44,462 bases of DNA from Aquamicrobium defluvii (GCF_004363725.1 NZ_SNZF01000032.1:1-44462); one strand, 5' to 3'; positions 26,552 to 34,688 are shown, numbered from the stretch's first letter. The notes: generated from the sequence alone by a model not told the origin. Translations and numbers: made by a program.

Positions 26552-26559
26552 CGAGGACG

Positions 26560-26598
26560 ACAATTCCATCGATTCGGCAAAATGATGGAATTGTTTTC
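26560..26598 (+). terminator. Hairpin after cysA
   Basis: ACAATTCCATC (26560-26570) and GATGGAATTGT (26584-26594) form a perfect 11-bp stem with a 13-base loop, followed by TTTC. It probably ends or reduces transcription before the second binding-protein gene. An operator role is possible because the palindrome is AT-rich. Confidence 0.6.
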
Positions 26599-26686
26599 TC
26601 AAAGTGGCAATTCAACAGAACCGCCATGCCTCGCGGCGGCACGAGCCTGAGAGATATACGATAGGCATTCTCATCTGGAGCCTGTC

Positions 26687-27673
26687 ATGAAACGCCTTCT
26701 GCTCGCCGCCACGGCCGCCGCCGGTCTTCTCTTCTCCTCCGCATCGGCCTTCCCGGCCGACAAGCTGCTCAACGCCTCCTATGACGTGGCGCGAGAGCTG
26801 TTCGTGGATATCAACAGGGCTTTCGTGGCCCACCATGAAGGCGTGACCGTCGACCAGTCGCACGCCGGCACCTCCAAGCAGGCGCGCGCCATCGCCGATG
26901 GCCTCGCCGCCGACGTGGTAACCTTCAATCAGGTCACCGACATCGACTTCCTCGTCAAGCAGGGTCTGGTGTCCGACGACTGGCAGAAGGAATTCCCGGA
27001 CAACGCCTCGCCCTTCTATTCCCTGCCGTCCTTCCTGGTCCGCGCCGGCAATCCGAAGAACATCAGGGACTGGGACGATCTGGCGCGCGACGACGTGCAG
27101 ATCATCTTCCCCAATCCCAAGACCTCGGGCAATGCGCGCTACACCTATCTGGCTGCCACCGCCTATGCGCGTGAAAAGTTCAGCGGCGACGAGACCAGGG
27201 TGAAAGAGTTCGTCACCAAGATCTTCAACAATGTGCCGGTGTTCGACACCGGGGGACGCGCCGCCACCACCACCTTCGCCGAGCGCGGCATCGGCGACGT
27301 GCTGATCACCTTCGAATCCGAAACGCAAGGCATCGCCAACGAATACGGCACCGACAAGTACGAGCAGGTCGTGCCCTCCGTCAGCCTGCTGGCCGAATTC
27401 CCGGTCGCCATCGTCGACAAGGTGGTGGACCAGAACGGCAGCCGCGATCTGGCCAGGTCCTATCTCGACTTCCTCTATTCGCCGGAAGGCCAGAAGATCG
27501 AGGCCGAACACGGCCTGCGCGTTCGCGACGAGGCCGTCGCCGCCGGGTTCAAAGACAAGTTCCCGGACGTGCGCCTCGTGACGGTCGAGGAGGTGTTCGG
27601 CGGCTGGGACAAGGTTCAGGCCGAGCACTTCGCCGAAGGCGCGCTGCTCGATCAGGCTTACGGCAACCGCTGA
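26687..27673 (+). CDS. Sulfate ABC transporter binding protein (second copy)
   Basis: 328 residues with a signal peptide (MKRLLLAATAAAGLLFSSASAFPA). The mature chain has the same family motifs as the first copy but differs clearly in sequence: LNASYDVARELF, DQSHAGTSKQARA, FPNPKTSGNARYTYLAA. It is a periplasmic Sbp/CysP protein, presumably delivering to the same CysTWA. The pair may differ in affinity or in preference between sulfate and thiosulfate, which cannot be read here. It has its own 135-base leader after the cysA hairpin and its own strong terminator at 27697-27725, so it may be a separate transcription unit. Confidence 0.93.
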   Translation: MKRLLLAATAAAGLLFSSASAFPADKLLNASYDVARELFVDINRAFVAHHEGVTVDQSHAGTSKQARAIADGLAADVVTFNQVTDIDFLVKQGLVSDDWQKEFPDNASPFYSLPSFLVRAGNPKNIRDWDDLARDDVQIIFPNPKTSGNARYTYLAATAYAREKFSGDETRVKEFVTKIFNNVPVFDTGGRAATTTFAERGIGDVLITFESETQGIANEYGTDKYEQVVPSVSLLAEFPVAIVDKVVDQNGSRDLARSYLDFLYSPEGQKIEAEHGLRVRDEAVAAGFKDKFPDVRLVTVEEVFGGWDKVQAEHFAEGALLDQAYGNR

Positions 27674-27696
27674 TTCCGCCAACCCGACCTGTCGAC

Positions 27697-27725
27697 GGAA
27701 AAGCCGGCCTCGCGCCGGCTTTTCC
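27697..27725 (+). terminator. Rho-independent terminator after second sulfate-binding gene
   Basis: GGAAAAGCCGGC (27697-27708) and GCCGGCTTTTCC (27714-27725) form a perfect 12-bp stem with a 5-base loop; the TTTT lies in the descending arm. It is a strong terminator. Confidence 0.85.
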
Positions 27726-27860
27726 TGTATCCGGCCATGCCCTTGTCGAATGCGGCTCCTGGTCTTATTCTTGAAATTCAGGCCATTGCGGCCTGTAATT
27801 CTCCAAATCGCTCAAACGCGGGCTTCAACCGGTTTGGCATCTCGTAAGACATCGGCAGGA

Positions 27861-28313
27861 ATGCTCACCAAAAAAGGCAAATACGGTCTGAAGGCTCTTG
27901 TGCATCTGTCGCGCCTGCCGGAAGGACAACTCGCCTTCGTCAACGACATTGCGGTCAGGAACAACATTCCAAAGAAGTTCCTCGACGCCATACTTGGTGA
28001 ATTGCGCAATGCCGGCTTCGTGGTAAGCCGCAAGGGCAAGGATGGCGGCTATCGCCTTGCCCGTCCCGCATCGGAAATCCGCATCGGCCACGTCATCCGC
28101 GTTCTGGATGGTCCGCTCGCACCGCTGGCCTGCGCCAGCCGCACGCAATACCAGCGCTGCGACGATTGCACCGATGAGGCCACCTGCGAGGTGCGCCACA
28201 TGATGCTCGAGGTGCGTCAGGCCATCGCCAATGTGCTGGACAGCCGCAGCCTTGCCGCCATGCGCGACGCGGCCAACGACGATTTCCCCACCGATCTCGC
28301 CCTTAACGTGTGA
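27861..28313 (+). CDS. Rrf2-family regulator, sulfate-locus associated
   Basis: 150 residues, beginning MLTKKGKYGLKALVHLS as most Rrf2 proteins do. The winged helix-turn-helix is at about residues 26-68 (VNDIAVRNNIPKKFLDAIL, wing GKDGGYRLARP). Four cysteines cluster in the ACASRTQYQRCDDCTDEATC segment, near the iron-sulfur ligand region of IscR/NsrR, although the CymR cysteine-metabolism branch lacks a cluster. Location right after the sulfate uptake genes suggests control of sulfur assimilation, by inference. ATG 27861 is chosen from the family alignment; the frame extends to 27750 without family similarity. The Shine-Dalgarno AGGA is very close to the ATG, so translation may be weak. It overlaps the convergent SorC gene by 11 bases. 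Confidence 0.85.
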   Translation: MLTKKGKYGLKALVHLSRLPEGQLAFVNDIAVRNNIPKKFLDAILGELRNAGFVVSRKGKDGGYRLARPASEIRIGHVIRVLDGPLAPLACASRTQYQRCDDCTDEATCEVRHMMLEVRQAIANVLDSRSLAAMRDAANDDFPTDLALNV

Positions 28314-29340
28314 GCTGGCCCACGGCGGTATCCGCACGCTCCGCCAGCATGCGGCGCGCACTTTCCTCGTCGGTGATCAGCACTGTCGGCCTGATGAGGT
28401 TCATGGCGCCCATCAGCGCGCCGATCTTCTCCTCGCCGCCCGAAGTGAGGATGCGCACCGGCGCGCGGCGCAGCCGGTCGACCTCCACCGACATCACCAG
28501 CTGGTTGACGGGATGGTCGACGAGATCGCCGTTGCGGTCGAAGAAGTGGAACAGCAGGTCGCCCACCGCGCCGCGCGCCACCAGTTCCTCCCGGTCGGCT
28601 TCCTTGAGGAAGCCGCCGCGATAGAAGGTGGTTGCCGAAGCGATGCCGCCCACGCTCACCAGAACGGCATCGAGAGAATCCGCCAGCTGGAATATCTCCT
28701 GGAGGCCGCAGCGCTCGACCAGCGCGATCTTGGTCCCGATGCTGTCGACAACCGCCGGAGTCGGGATCAGATAGCCATCGCCCTGGAAGACCTGCGCGAA
28801 GCGCCATGCGAATTCGGCCGGATTGAAACGGCGGGCCACGCCGACGCCGCCGAGCAGCGAGATCACCTTGAAATCGGCCAGCGCACGGCCGCTCAGGAAC
28901 TGCAAGGTGGAAAACAGCGTGTTGCCCCAGCCCACGCCCACCCGCATTCCCGCTTTCATCACTTCCGAGACATAGCCGCCGGTCCTGGCCGCGATCGCCG
29001 GGATCGGATCGGCATCCGGCACGGACAGCGGCGCCACGATGGCCTGTTCCAGCCCGAAGGCGCGTTCCAGATCGCGCTCCAGCCGCACGATCTCCACCAG
29101 ATCGCTTTCGATGGTGATCTTGACCTCGCCGCGGGCGCGGGCATCGGCAAGCATGCGCACCACGGTCACGCGGCCGACGCCCAGCACGTCCGCGATCTCG
29201 TTCTGGGTCATCTGCTCGACGAAATACATCCACGCCGCCCGAATGCGCAGCCGGTCGCTGCGGCTCTCCGGGCCGCCATTTGCGACAACGGAATCGCCAT
29301 TCACCTTCGAGCCGTTCTCTCCTCTGGGCTTCCTTGCCAA
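28303..29340 (-). CDS. SorC-family sugar-binding transcriptional regulator (first)
   Basis: About 345 residues. The N-terminal helix-turn-helix (MTQNEIADVLGVGRVTVVRML) is followed by the SorC sugar-phosphate-binding domain: VGVGWGNTLFSTL, ISLLGGVGVARRFNP, VSVGGIASATTFYRGGF, DRNGDLVDHPVNQ and VRILTSGGEEKIGAL. Members sense phosphorylated sugars. The start is uncertain: TTG 29340 is preferred because GGGGAG lies six bases upstream; GTG 29304 is the alternative, and the frame extends to TTG 29397. The glucitol-type PTS operon begins within 7 kb and would yield a phosphorylated inducer, so it is a possible target. The 3' end overlaps the Rrf2 gene. Confidence 0.85.
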   Translation of the reverse strand: MARKPRGENGSKVNGDSVVANGGPESRSDRLRIRAAWMYFVEQMTQNEIADVLGVGRVTVVRMLADARARGEVKITIESDLVEIVRLERDLERAFGLEQAIVAPLSVPDADPIPAIAARTGGYVSEVMKAGMRVGVGWGNTLFSTLQFLSGRALADFKVISLLGGVGVARRFNPAEFAWRFAQVFQGDGYLIPTPAVVDSIGTKIALVERCGLQEIFQLADSLDAVLVSVGGIASATTFYRGGFLKEADREELVARGAVGDLLFHFFDRNGDLVDHPVNQLVMSVEVDRLRRAPVRILTSGGEEKIGALMGAMNLIRPTVLITDEESARRMLAERADTAVGQLTR

Positions 29341-29359
29341 TTCCTGCTCCCCGGACGAT

Positions 29360-29395
29360 GCACGCTGCACGTGTAACGATTCAGCACGGCTGCAC
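29360..29395 (-). promoter_or_regulatory. Direct repeats upstream of the first SorC gene
   Basis: GCACGCTGCAC (29360-29370) and GCACGGCTGCAC (29384-29395) are near-identical repeats 24 bases apart, about two helical turns, just upstream of the proposed TTG start. They could be sites where the regulator binds its own promoter. If the longer frame from 29397 is real, they are coding. Confidence 0.35.
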
Positions 29396-29493
29396 AATAT
29401 GGCCTATTGACCGCGAAGGCACGATGGGAACAATCCTGTTTTCCGGCTATCTGTTCTAAAACTCTTGGTCCACCACCAAACCGGGGCGCGAGA

Positions 29494-30285
29494 ATGCTGC
29501 GTGAAATATCCGAGGAAGTGCGCATCAACCTCAAGGACAGGCTGCGTGGGGTGCGCGATGCGATCCGCCGCCATCGCCATGACAATGCGGGTCCTGGCCT
29601 TCCCTCCCTGCCCGGCGGGCGCACGCCCTTTCCCCTGCCCGAGATCGAAGGGTTGATCGGGCGCGCCGTCAGCGCCTTCGACGACGCCATGTCCATGGCC
29701 GAAACGCTCGTGCCGCTCGATGGCGGCCATGTCCGTCCGCGTTCGTTCGCCACCTATTTCCGCTCCGGCGGCGAAACGCTGGAAGGCGAGCGGGCTTTCC
29801 GGCGCGACATGTACTATCTGGCAAGATCCATGCTGACGCGCCGCAAGGCCGCCGCCGATCCGGTTCAGGAGGCAGGCTTTGCCGCCGTCCATGCAGCCAT
29901 GCTGCGCCGGCATGGCGATCTCCTGCATCCCGCCGGGTACGAGGCGGGAGACACGCAGTTCATCGCCGGTATCGCGCAATTGTGCGCGGCGCTCTCGGTC
30001 GAGCTGCTGAGGGCGCGGCCGGTACGTCCCCGCCTGCCCGAAGGAAGCGCCGCCAATGTGCTCGAGGCGGAGAACATGCTGGCCGTTTCGGTTCTGGTGC
30101 CCCTGGCGCTTGCCTCGGCACTGGCCAGCGCCGGGGCCGAGACCGAACCGGGAGCGGACCTGCTCGACATGGCGGCGATAGCCGTCGAGGCACGTCTCGA
30201 CCGCATCGTTCCCGCCTGCCGCGCCGCCGATCCGGTCGCAGAGCTGACGCCGATCTTCGCGATGCTGATCTTCCACCTGCGCTGA
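29494..30285 (+). CDS. Unrecognised protein, 263 residues
   Basis: I do not recognise this protein. It is 263 residues, probably mostly alpha-helical and soluble. An amphipathic basic start (MLREISEEVRINLKDRLRGVRDA) leads to a Gly/Pro-rich turn, and there is one alanine/leucine-rich hydrophobic stretch (ENMLAVSVLVPLALASALASA) too weak to call a membrane helix. No signal peptide, catalytic motif or cysteine pair is visible. Base composition and codon use match the neighbours, so it is probably a real gene. ATG 29494 follows GGGGCG; a TTGACC-17-ACAATC promoter is possible around 29409. It lies between the SorC gene (divergent) and the HPr-EI gene (convergent). Confidence 0.7.
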   Translation: MLREISEEVRINLKDRLRGVRDAIRRHRHDNAGPGLPSLPGGRTPFPLPEIEGLIGRAVSAFDDAMSMAETLVPLDGGHVRPRSFATYFRSGGETLEGERAFRRDMYYLARSMLTRRKAAADPVQEAGFAAVHAAMLRRHGDLLHPAGYEAGDTQFIAGIAQLCAALSVELLRARPVRPRLPEGSAANVLEAENMLAVSVLVPLALASALASAGAETEPGADLLDMAAIAVEARLDRIVPACRAADPVAELTPIFAMLIFHLR

Positions 30286-30324
30286 ATACGGGCGCGGACC
30301 GGATTTTCCCTGTCGGTGCAAATG

Positions 30325-30367
30325 GATGCAGGCGCCCGTTGATTCAGTTTCAACGGGCGCCTGCATC
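30325..30367. terminator. 18-bp-stem convergent terminator
   Basis: Arms 30325-30342 and 30350-30367 are perfectly complementary over 18 bp with a 7-base loop (TTCAGTT). The right arm ends exactly at the HPr-EI stop codon. T-tracts are short on both sides (TCATTT, CATTTG). It serves two convergent genes. Confidence 0.75.
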
Positions 30368-32356
30368 TCATTTCGCCACTTTGGCCAGTTCCACGATCAC
30401 CTTCTTGGCGCGCGGAATGGAAGCCGGGCTCATGGAAAGCTCGGTCAGCCCCATGCGGATGAATTCCGGGATGAGGTCGGGCCGGCCGGCCGCCTCGCCG
30501 CACATGCCGACCATGATACCGGCTTCCTTTCCGGCTCTTGCCGTCATCTCTATCGCCGTCATCACAGCCGGGTTGGACACGTCGTTCAGCCCGGCCACGG
30601 TCGGGTTGAGCCGGTCCGCCGCCATCACATATTGTGTGAGGTCGTTGGTGCCGATGGAAAAGAACGCCACCTCCTTCGCCAGTTCCCGCGCGATCAGCAC
30701 GGCCGCCGGCGTCTCGATCATCACGCCAAGCTCGAACTGGCCGAAGGGCACGCCGCGCCCCTTCAGCTCCGTTTCGCACTCCGCGATCAGCTCGCGCGTG
30801 CGCACGACTTCCGACAGCTGCGAAACCATCGGCAGCATCACCTTGAGGTTGCCGTGCACGGCAGCGCGCATCAGGGCCCGCAACTGCGGCCTGAAGATGT
30901 CCGGCCGGTCGAGGCACATGCGAATGCCGCGCCAGCCGAGAAACGGATTTTCCTCTTCCGGGAACTCGATGCCGGCAATCGGCTTGTCGCCGCCGATATC
31001 CAGCGTGCGCACGATGACGGGCGCCGGCGCGAAGGCTTTGGCCAGCGCACCGTAGATTTCCGCCTGCATGTCCTCGGACGGCAGGTGCATGTGACGCATG
31101 AACAAAAGCTCGGTGCGGAACAGGCCGACGCCCATGGCACCCGCCTCCCTGGCCGCGTCGATCTCCTCCAGCGCCCCCAGATTGGCCGCCACCTCGATCA
31201 CCGTGCCATCCGCCAGCGTTGGCACGGTATCCCTGTAGGCTTCCAGCGCCGTGCGTTCAGCCGCCGCCTCGTCGATGCGTTTGCGGTAGGCCGCACGCGT
31301 TTGCGCATCGGGATCGGGGATCACGGCACCGCTATTGCCGTCGATGGCGACTTCTTTCGCCTCGCGCAACTCGTGGATGCGCGCACCGAGGCCAAGCACC
31401 GCTGGAATGCCGTGCGACCGGGCAATGATGGCGATGTGCGAGGTCGCGCCGCCATGGCCGCAGACCACCGCGCCGATGCGCTCCAGCGGCGCCCGCGCCA
31501 GATCCCACGCGCCGATGTCCTCGGCGATCAGCACCGCGCCCTCGGGAATGTGGTCGAGGCTGGCATCGTCCTGCCCCAGCAGCGCCAGACAGATTTGCCG
31601 CCCCACCGCCAGCATGTCGTCGGCACGCGCGTTCAGGTAAGGGTCCTCGACCGCGCCGAACTCCTGCGCCAGCCTTGCCGTGGTGGCGACGGTGGCGGAA
31701 ACCGCGTCAAGGCCGCCACGGATCGTTTCGGTCGTGTCGCCCACCAGCGTCTCGTCGCCGGCAATGTCGCGCAGGGCCGCCACGATGCCGCGGTCGCCCT
31801 CGGCCAGCTGATCGTCGGCCAGCGCCTTGTCCATGCGCGCACGGACCGCATCGACCGCCGCGCGGAAACGCTCCAGTTCCGGCGCGATCCCGTCCGCGGC
31901 GAGTTTGCGGTTCTCGGCCCTTATCTGCGGAGGGAAATGGGCGAAGGCCGGCCCGAGATGAACGCCCTCGCTGGCGGCGATGCCGGCAAGTCCCTTGCCT
32001 TCCGCAGCAGCCGGCGGTCCGGCGGGCGGCGCCTTGGCAGCTTCGACGGCGGCCGGCGTCGTCTGCACCTGCGGTGCGGCGTCGTCATCCAGCCCCGCCC
32101 TGGGGTTTTCCAGAAAGCCGATCAGCGCCTCAACGGCCTCTATGGCATCCGCCCCCTCGGCCCGCACGGTGACCTCCTGGCCTTCCTTGACGCCGAGCAG
32201 CATCAGCTTGACCGAGCTCTTGGCGCTGACTGCCTTGCCGTCGCGGACGATCTCAACCTCGGACTCGAAGCTCTTGGCGAGCTTGACGAACCGCGTCGCC
32301 GGCCGGGCATGCAGCCCTTCGTGCACTCTGACGATTGTCGAGCGTTCCATGACCAT
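30368..32356 (-). CDS. HPr-Enzyme I fusion (PEP-protein phosphotransferase)
   Basis: 662 residues in two parts. Residues 1-90 are HPr, with phosphorylated H16 in VHEGLHARPATRF and the SSVKLMLLGV stretch. An Ala/Pro-rich linker (about 92-120) leads to a complete Enzyme I, with H307 in GGATSHIAIIARSHG, IGGDKP in the PEP site, IGTNDLTQY, and C619 in GMCGEAAGRP. It takes phosphate from PEP through EI and HPr to EIIA. No N-terminal GAF domain (as in PtsP) and no EIIA part is fused. AAGG lies seven bases before ATG 32356. It is last in the glucitol-type PTS operon, separated from srlB by repeat element C, and so appears to be a dedicated energy source for that transporter. Confidence 0.93.
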   Translation of the reverse strand: MVMERSTIVRVHEGLHARPATRFVKLAKSFESEVEIVRDGKAVSAKSSVKLMLLGVKEGQEVTVRAEGADAIEAVEALIGFLENPRAGLDDDAAPQVQTTPAAVEAAKAPPAGPPAAAEGKGLAGIAASEGVHLGPAFAHFPPQIRAENRKLAADGIAPELERFRAAVDAVRARMDKALADDQLAEGDRGIVAALRDIAGDETLVGDTTETIRGGLDAVSATVATTARLAQEFGAVEDPYLNARADDMLAVGRQICLALLGQDDASLDHIPEGAVLIAEDIGAWDLARAPLERIGAVVCGHGGATSHIAIIARSHGIPAVLGLGARIHELREAKEVAIDGNSGAVIPDPDAQTRAAYRKRIDEAAAERTALEAYRDTVPTLADGTVIEVAANLGALEEIDAAREAGAMGVGLFRTELLFMRHMHLPSEDMQAEIYGALAKAFAPAPVIVRTLDIGGDKPIAGIEFPEEENPFLGWRGIRMCLDRPDIFRPQLRALMRAAVHGNLKVMLPMVSQLSEVVRTRELIAECETELKGRGVPFGQFELGVMIETPAAVLIARELAKEVAFFSIGTNDLTQYVMAADRLNPTVAGLNDVSNPAVMTAIEMTARAGKEAGIMVGMCGEAAGRPDLIPEFIRMGLTELSMSPASIPRAKKVIVELAKVAK

Positions 32357-32401
32357 AACTCTGCCTTGTTCATTTCGGCCGCCGCTTGCGCGATTGCCGG
32401 G

Positions 32402-32500
32402 GGCATCGGTCCGGAAACGGCATCCGGTTTCCGGGCGTTCCGATGCCTGACTACAAAATCGGAGCGTCCTTTGTGCGTCCGAAAGGACGCACAGCGCTCT
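32402..32500. repeat. Bipartite rhizobial intergenic palindromic element C
   Basis: Outer arms GGCATCGG (32402-32409) and CCGATGCC (32440-32447) enclose CCGGAAA (32411-32417) and TTTCCGG (32428-32434). The second hairpin has arms GAGCG (32462-32466) and CGCTC (32495-32499) around a perfect GTGCGTCC-GAAA-GGACGCAC tetraloop stem (32473-32492). It has the same plan as elements A and B. It sits inside the PTS operon, and its edge contains the srlB stop codon. Confidence 0.75.
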
Positions 32501-32879
32501 AGGTCGCGATGGTGATCGTGGCGTCGGGTTTCAGGGCGCCCACAAGCTGGCCGGTATCGACCGCCGAGGCGCAGATTTCGCCGGGCCGTTCGGCGCTTGC
32601 GGCCCCGTTGAACGTAATGACGACATGGCCGATCTCGCGCACCTTGGCCCATGCCGTCGGGCCGATGGCGGTGATGGTCGCGCTGACGGGTCCGATGGCG
32701 ATGGATGCGCCGACCTGCGGCGCATCGGCGCTCGGGCCTTCTTCCGTCCTGTGCAGCACGGAAACCTCGGCCAGCTCCGGCGGCGAGCCATCCGCGAACA
32801 GGATCAGCACGCCGCCTTCCGCGAGGTCCGCCACCTCGGGTCCAATCTCGGTAACCCGTGTCCTGAGGAGAACTGTCAT
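32499..32879 (-). CDS. srlB: PTS glucitol/sorbitol-family EIIA
   Basis: 126 residues, the usual size of the GutA/SrlB family. It is a small beta-rich cytoplasmic domain: MTVLLRTRVTEIGPEVADL, LILFADGSPPELAEVSVLH with H43 as the probable phosphorylated histidine, then IGPVSATITAIG, AWAKVREIGHVVITFNG and a final AVDTGQLVGALKPDATITI strand. It accepts phosphate from HPr and passes it to the EIIB domain of SrlE. GAGG is eight bases before the ATG. The last codons run directly into repeat element C, whose first bases supply the TAG stop. The substrate of this family in proteobacteria is usually D-glucitol, but the actual polyol here is not proven. Confidence 0.9.
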   Translation of the reverse strand: MTVLLRTRVTEIGPEVADLAEGGVLILFADGSPPELAEVSVLHRTEEGPSADAPQVGASIAIGPVSATITAIGPTAWAKVREIGHVVITFNGAASAERPGEICASAVDTGQLVGALKPDATITIAT

Positions 32880-32905
32880 CTGGCGAACCTCGCTTTACTT
32901 TCTGC

Positions 32906-33907
32906 TTACAGTACGAACAGGCTGACCACCCAGGCGATCAGCACGGAGACTGGCCCCATGATCTGGCGGCTGATGAGCACCGCCGGAACACCGATCTCGA
33001 TGGTCTTTGGCTTGGCCTCGCCGAGCGCCAGACCGACGGGCACGAAGTCGCAGCCCACCTGCGTGTTGTAGGCGAACAGCGCCGGCAGGGCCATTGCGGG
33101 CGAGATCGTTCCATTGGCGATCTGCGGTCCGATGATGGCGACGCCGATCACCTGCGCGATCACCGCGCCCGGCCCCAGGATGGGCGACAGGAACGGCAGG
33201 CCGCAGATGGCCGAGATGATCAGCAGGCCGATGATGTTGTTGGCCAGCGGTCCCATGGGCTGGGCGAGCACGTCGCCGATGCCGGTGTAGAGGATCAGGC
33301 CGATCAGCATGGTCACGAAGGCCATGAACGGCAGGACGTTGCGGATCACCTGATCGATGGTGCGGCGGCCGGCATTGAAGAAGATGCCGACGACCCGGCC
33401 CATGACACGACCGACAGAGCTGATCAGGCCGACGATGCCGCCCTCGCTTTCCTGCGGCACGGCCGCAGCGCTGGCCGCGGCTGCTTCAGCCGGCGCGGCG
33501 GCTGCACCCGCGCCCGTCACCGCCTCGCTGCCATCTGCCAGAGCGATGTTGCCGGGCTTCACGCCGGACACATAGATGTCCTCGGTGATGAACTGGGCCA
33601 GCGGCCCCGCCTGCCCCACCGGCGTCAGGTTGACGGTCGGGATGCGTTTGCGCGGATAGACGCCGCAGCGCGCGGTGCCGCCGCAGTCAACCACAATCAC
33701 CGCCATCTCGCTTTCGATCGGCGGCGACTTGAAGCCGTCGACCGCTTCGGCGCCGGTCAGGTCGGCGATCTGCTGGGCAACCGGATGGATGCCGCCGCCG
33801 GTGACCGACACGATCTTGTTGCGCTGCTCGGTCGGCTCGATGACGAGCGGGCCGCCCCAGCCGCCAGCGCCCTTGGAAATCCTGACTGCCTTGTATTTCT
33901 TGGCCAT
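32906..33907 (-). CDS. srlE: PTS glucitol/sorbitol-family EIIBC (SrlE)
   Basis: 333 residues. The N-terminal EIIB part (about 1-125) has the phosphorylation-site region VVDCGGTARCGVYPRKRIP with C75 and C81. An Ala-rich flexible linker (about 128-155) leads to the membrane EIIC part with four or more helices (for example VLPFMAFVTMLIGLILYTGI). The family signature AYNTQVGCDFVPVGLALGEAKP is near the C-terminus. With SrlA it forms the channel that phosphorylates the sugar alcohol on entry. It is slightly longer than E. coli SrlE (319), mostly from the linker. GGAGGG precedes the ATG; 16 bases separate it from srlA. Confidence 0.93.
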   Translation of the reverse strand: MAKKYKAVRISKGAGGWGGPLVIEPTEQRNKIVSVTGGGIHPVAQQIADLTGAEAVDGFKSPPIESEMAVIVVDCGGTARCGVYPRKRIPTVNLTPVGQAGPLAQFITEDIYVSGVKPGNIALADGSEAVTGAGAAAAPAEAAAASAAAVPQESEGGIVGLISSVGRVMGRVVGIFFNAGRRTIDQVIRNVLPFMAFVTMLIGLILYTGIGDVLAQPMGPLANNIIGLLIISAICGLPFLSPILGPGAVIAQVIGVAIIGPQIANGTISPAMALPALFAYNTQVGCDFVPVGLALGEAKPKTIEIGVPAVLISRQIMGPVSVLIAWVVSLFVL

Positions 33908-33923
33908 GTGTCCCTCCCCGCCC

Positions 33924-34688
33924 TTAGAGCTCGACGCCCTGGCGGCGCGCCATGATGGCGGTGATGCGCTCGGTCAGGATGCCCTTGAGCAGGATCACCA
34001 CGAGACCGACGAGCGCGTACCAGATCGCCACCCGGATATGATATCCCCCGGCCACCGCACCGGTTTTCTCCAGTTCCAGAAGCGCCACCAGCACCCCGCC
34101 CCAGACGAAATATTCGCCGGGGTTCACATGCGGGAACAGGCCGAGCGGCGGATGCACGTAGGACACCGCGGCGTCGTAGAAGGCCGGCTTGTGCTTCTCT
34201 TCCAGGAACGAGCCGAAGGTGTAGGCCATCGGGTTGGTCAGGAAGAAGACGGCGAGCACCGGCAGCACCGTGTAGCGGGTCAGCGCGATACGCCCTGCGC
34301 CGCGCGCAATGCCGTGCACGCGCTCCTCGCCGACCAGTTCGGTGATGGCGTAGAAGGCCGTCATCAGCACGACCAGCGTGGGAATGATGCCGGTGACGAA
34401 ACCGGCGAAGACCTCGCCGCCCTTCTGGAAGATGCCGATGAAATATTTGCCGGCGGCGGTCAGCCAGCCGAGCTGCTCTTCCTGCTGGACCTCGCTCAGC
34501 CGTTCGCGGAACTCGTCGACGGTGATGTTGCCGCCATCCGTCGCCTGCGCGAGGATGACGAGCTGGTCAGAGACATGCTCCACGGCAAGCTTGCCGTGCA
34601 ATGCCGCATCATGAACCATGGCGCCTGCGACATGCAGGTTCTGCATCGCCATGTCGGCGTGCGGCGCCAACAACGATATGACAGACAT
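33924..34688 (-). CDS. srlA: PTS glucitol/sorbitol-family EIIC (SrlA), N-terminally extended
   Basis: 254 residues. The EIIC core begins near residue 80 (YFIGIFQKGGEVFAGFVTGIIP) and includes FFLTNPMAYTFGSFLEEKHKP and GLFPHVNPGEYFVWGG, hallmarks of SrlA. E. coli SrlA is 187 residues and starts almost directly with that core. Here about 75 extra polar residues come first (HADMAMQNLHVAGAMVHDA to ERLSEVQQEEQ), rich in His and acidic residues and without a signal peptide. GGAGGAAAC before ATG 34688 supports the long form. The core should form the membrane channel with SrlE. The function of the extension is unknown; it may be a cytoplasmic regulatory or docking segment. Confidence 0.9.
   Translation of the reverse strand: MSVISLLAPHADMAMQNLHVAGAMVHDAALHGKLAVEHVSDQLVILAQATDGGNITVDEFRERLSEVQQEEQLGWLTAAGKYFIGIFQKGGEVFAGFVTGIIPTLVVLMTAFYAITELVGEERVHGIARGAGRIALTRYTVLPVLAVFFLTNPMAYTFGSFLEEKHKPAFYDAAVSYVHPPLGLFPHVNPGEYFVWGGVLVALLELEKTGAVAGGYHIRVAIWYALVGLVVILLKGILTERITAIMARRQGVEL

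Noticed and set aside
26640..26686. CTGAGA word before the second sulfate-binding gene, reminiscent of a TPP riboswitch
   Set aside because: The second conserved TPP segment and the paired helices are missing, and the gene is not thiamine-related; the word is probably chance.
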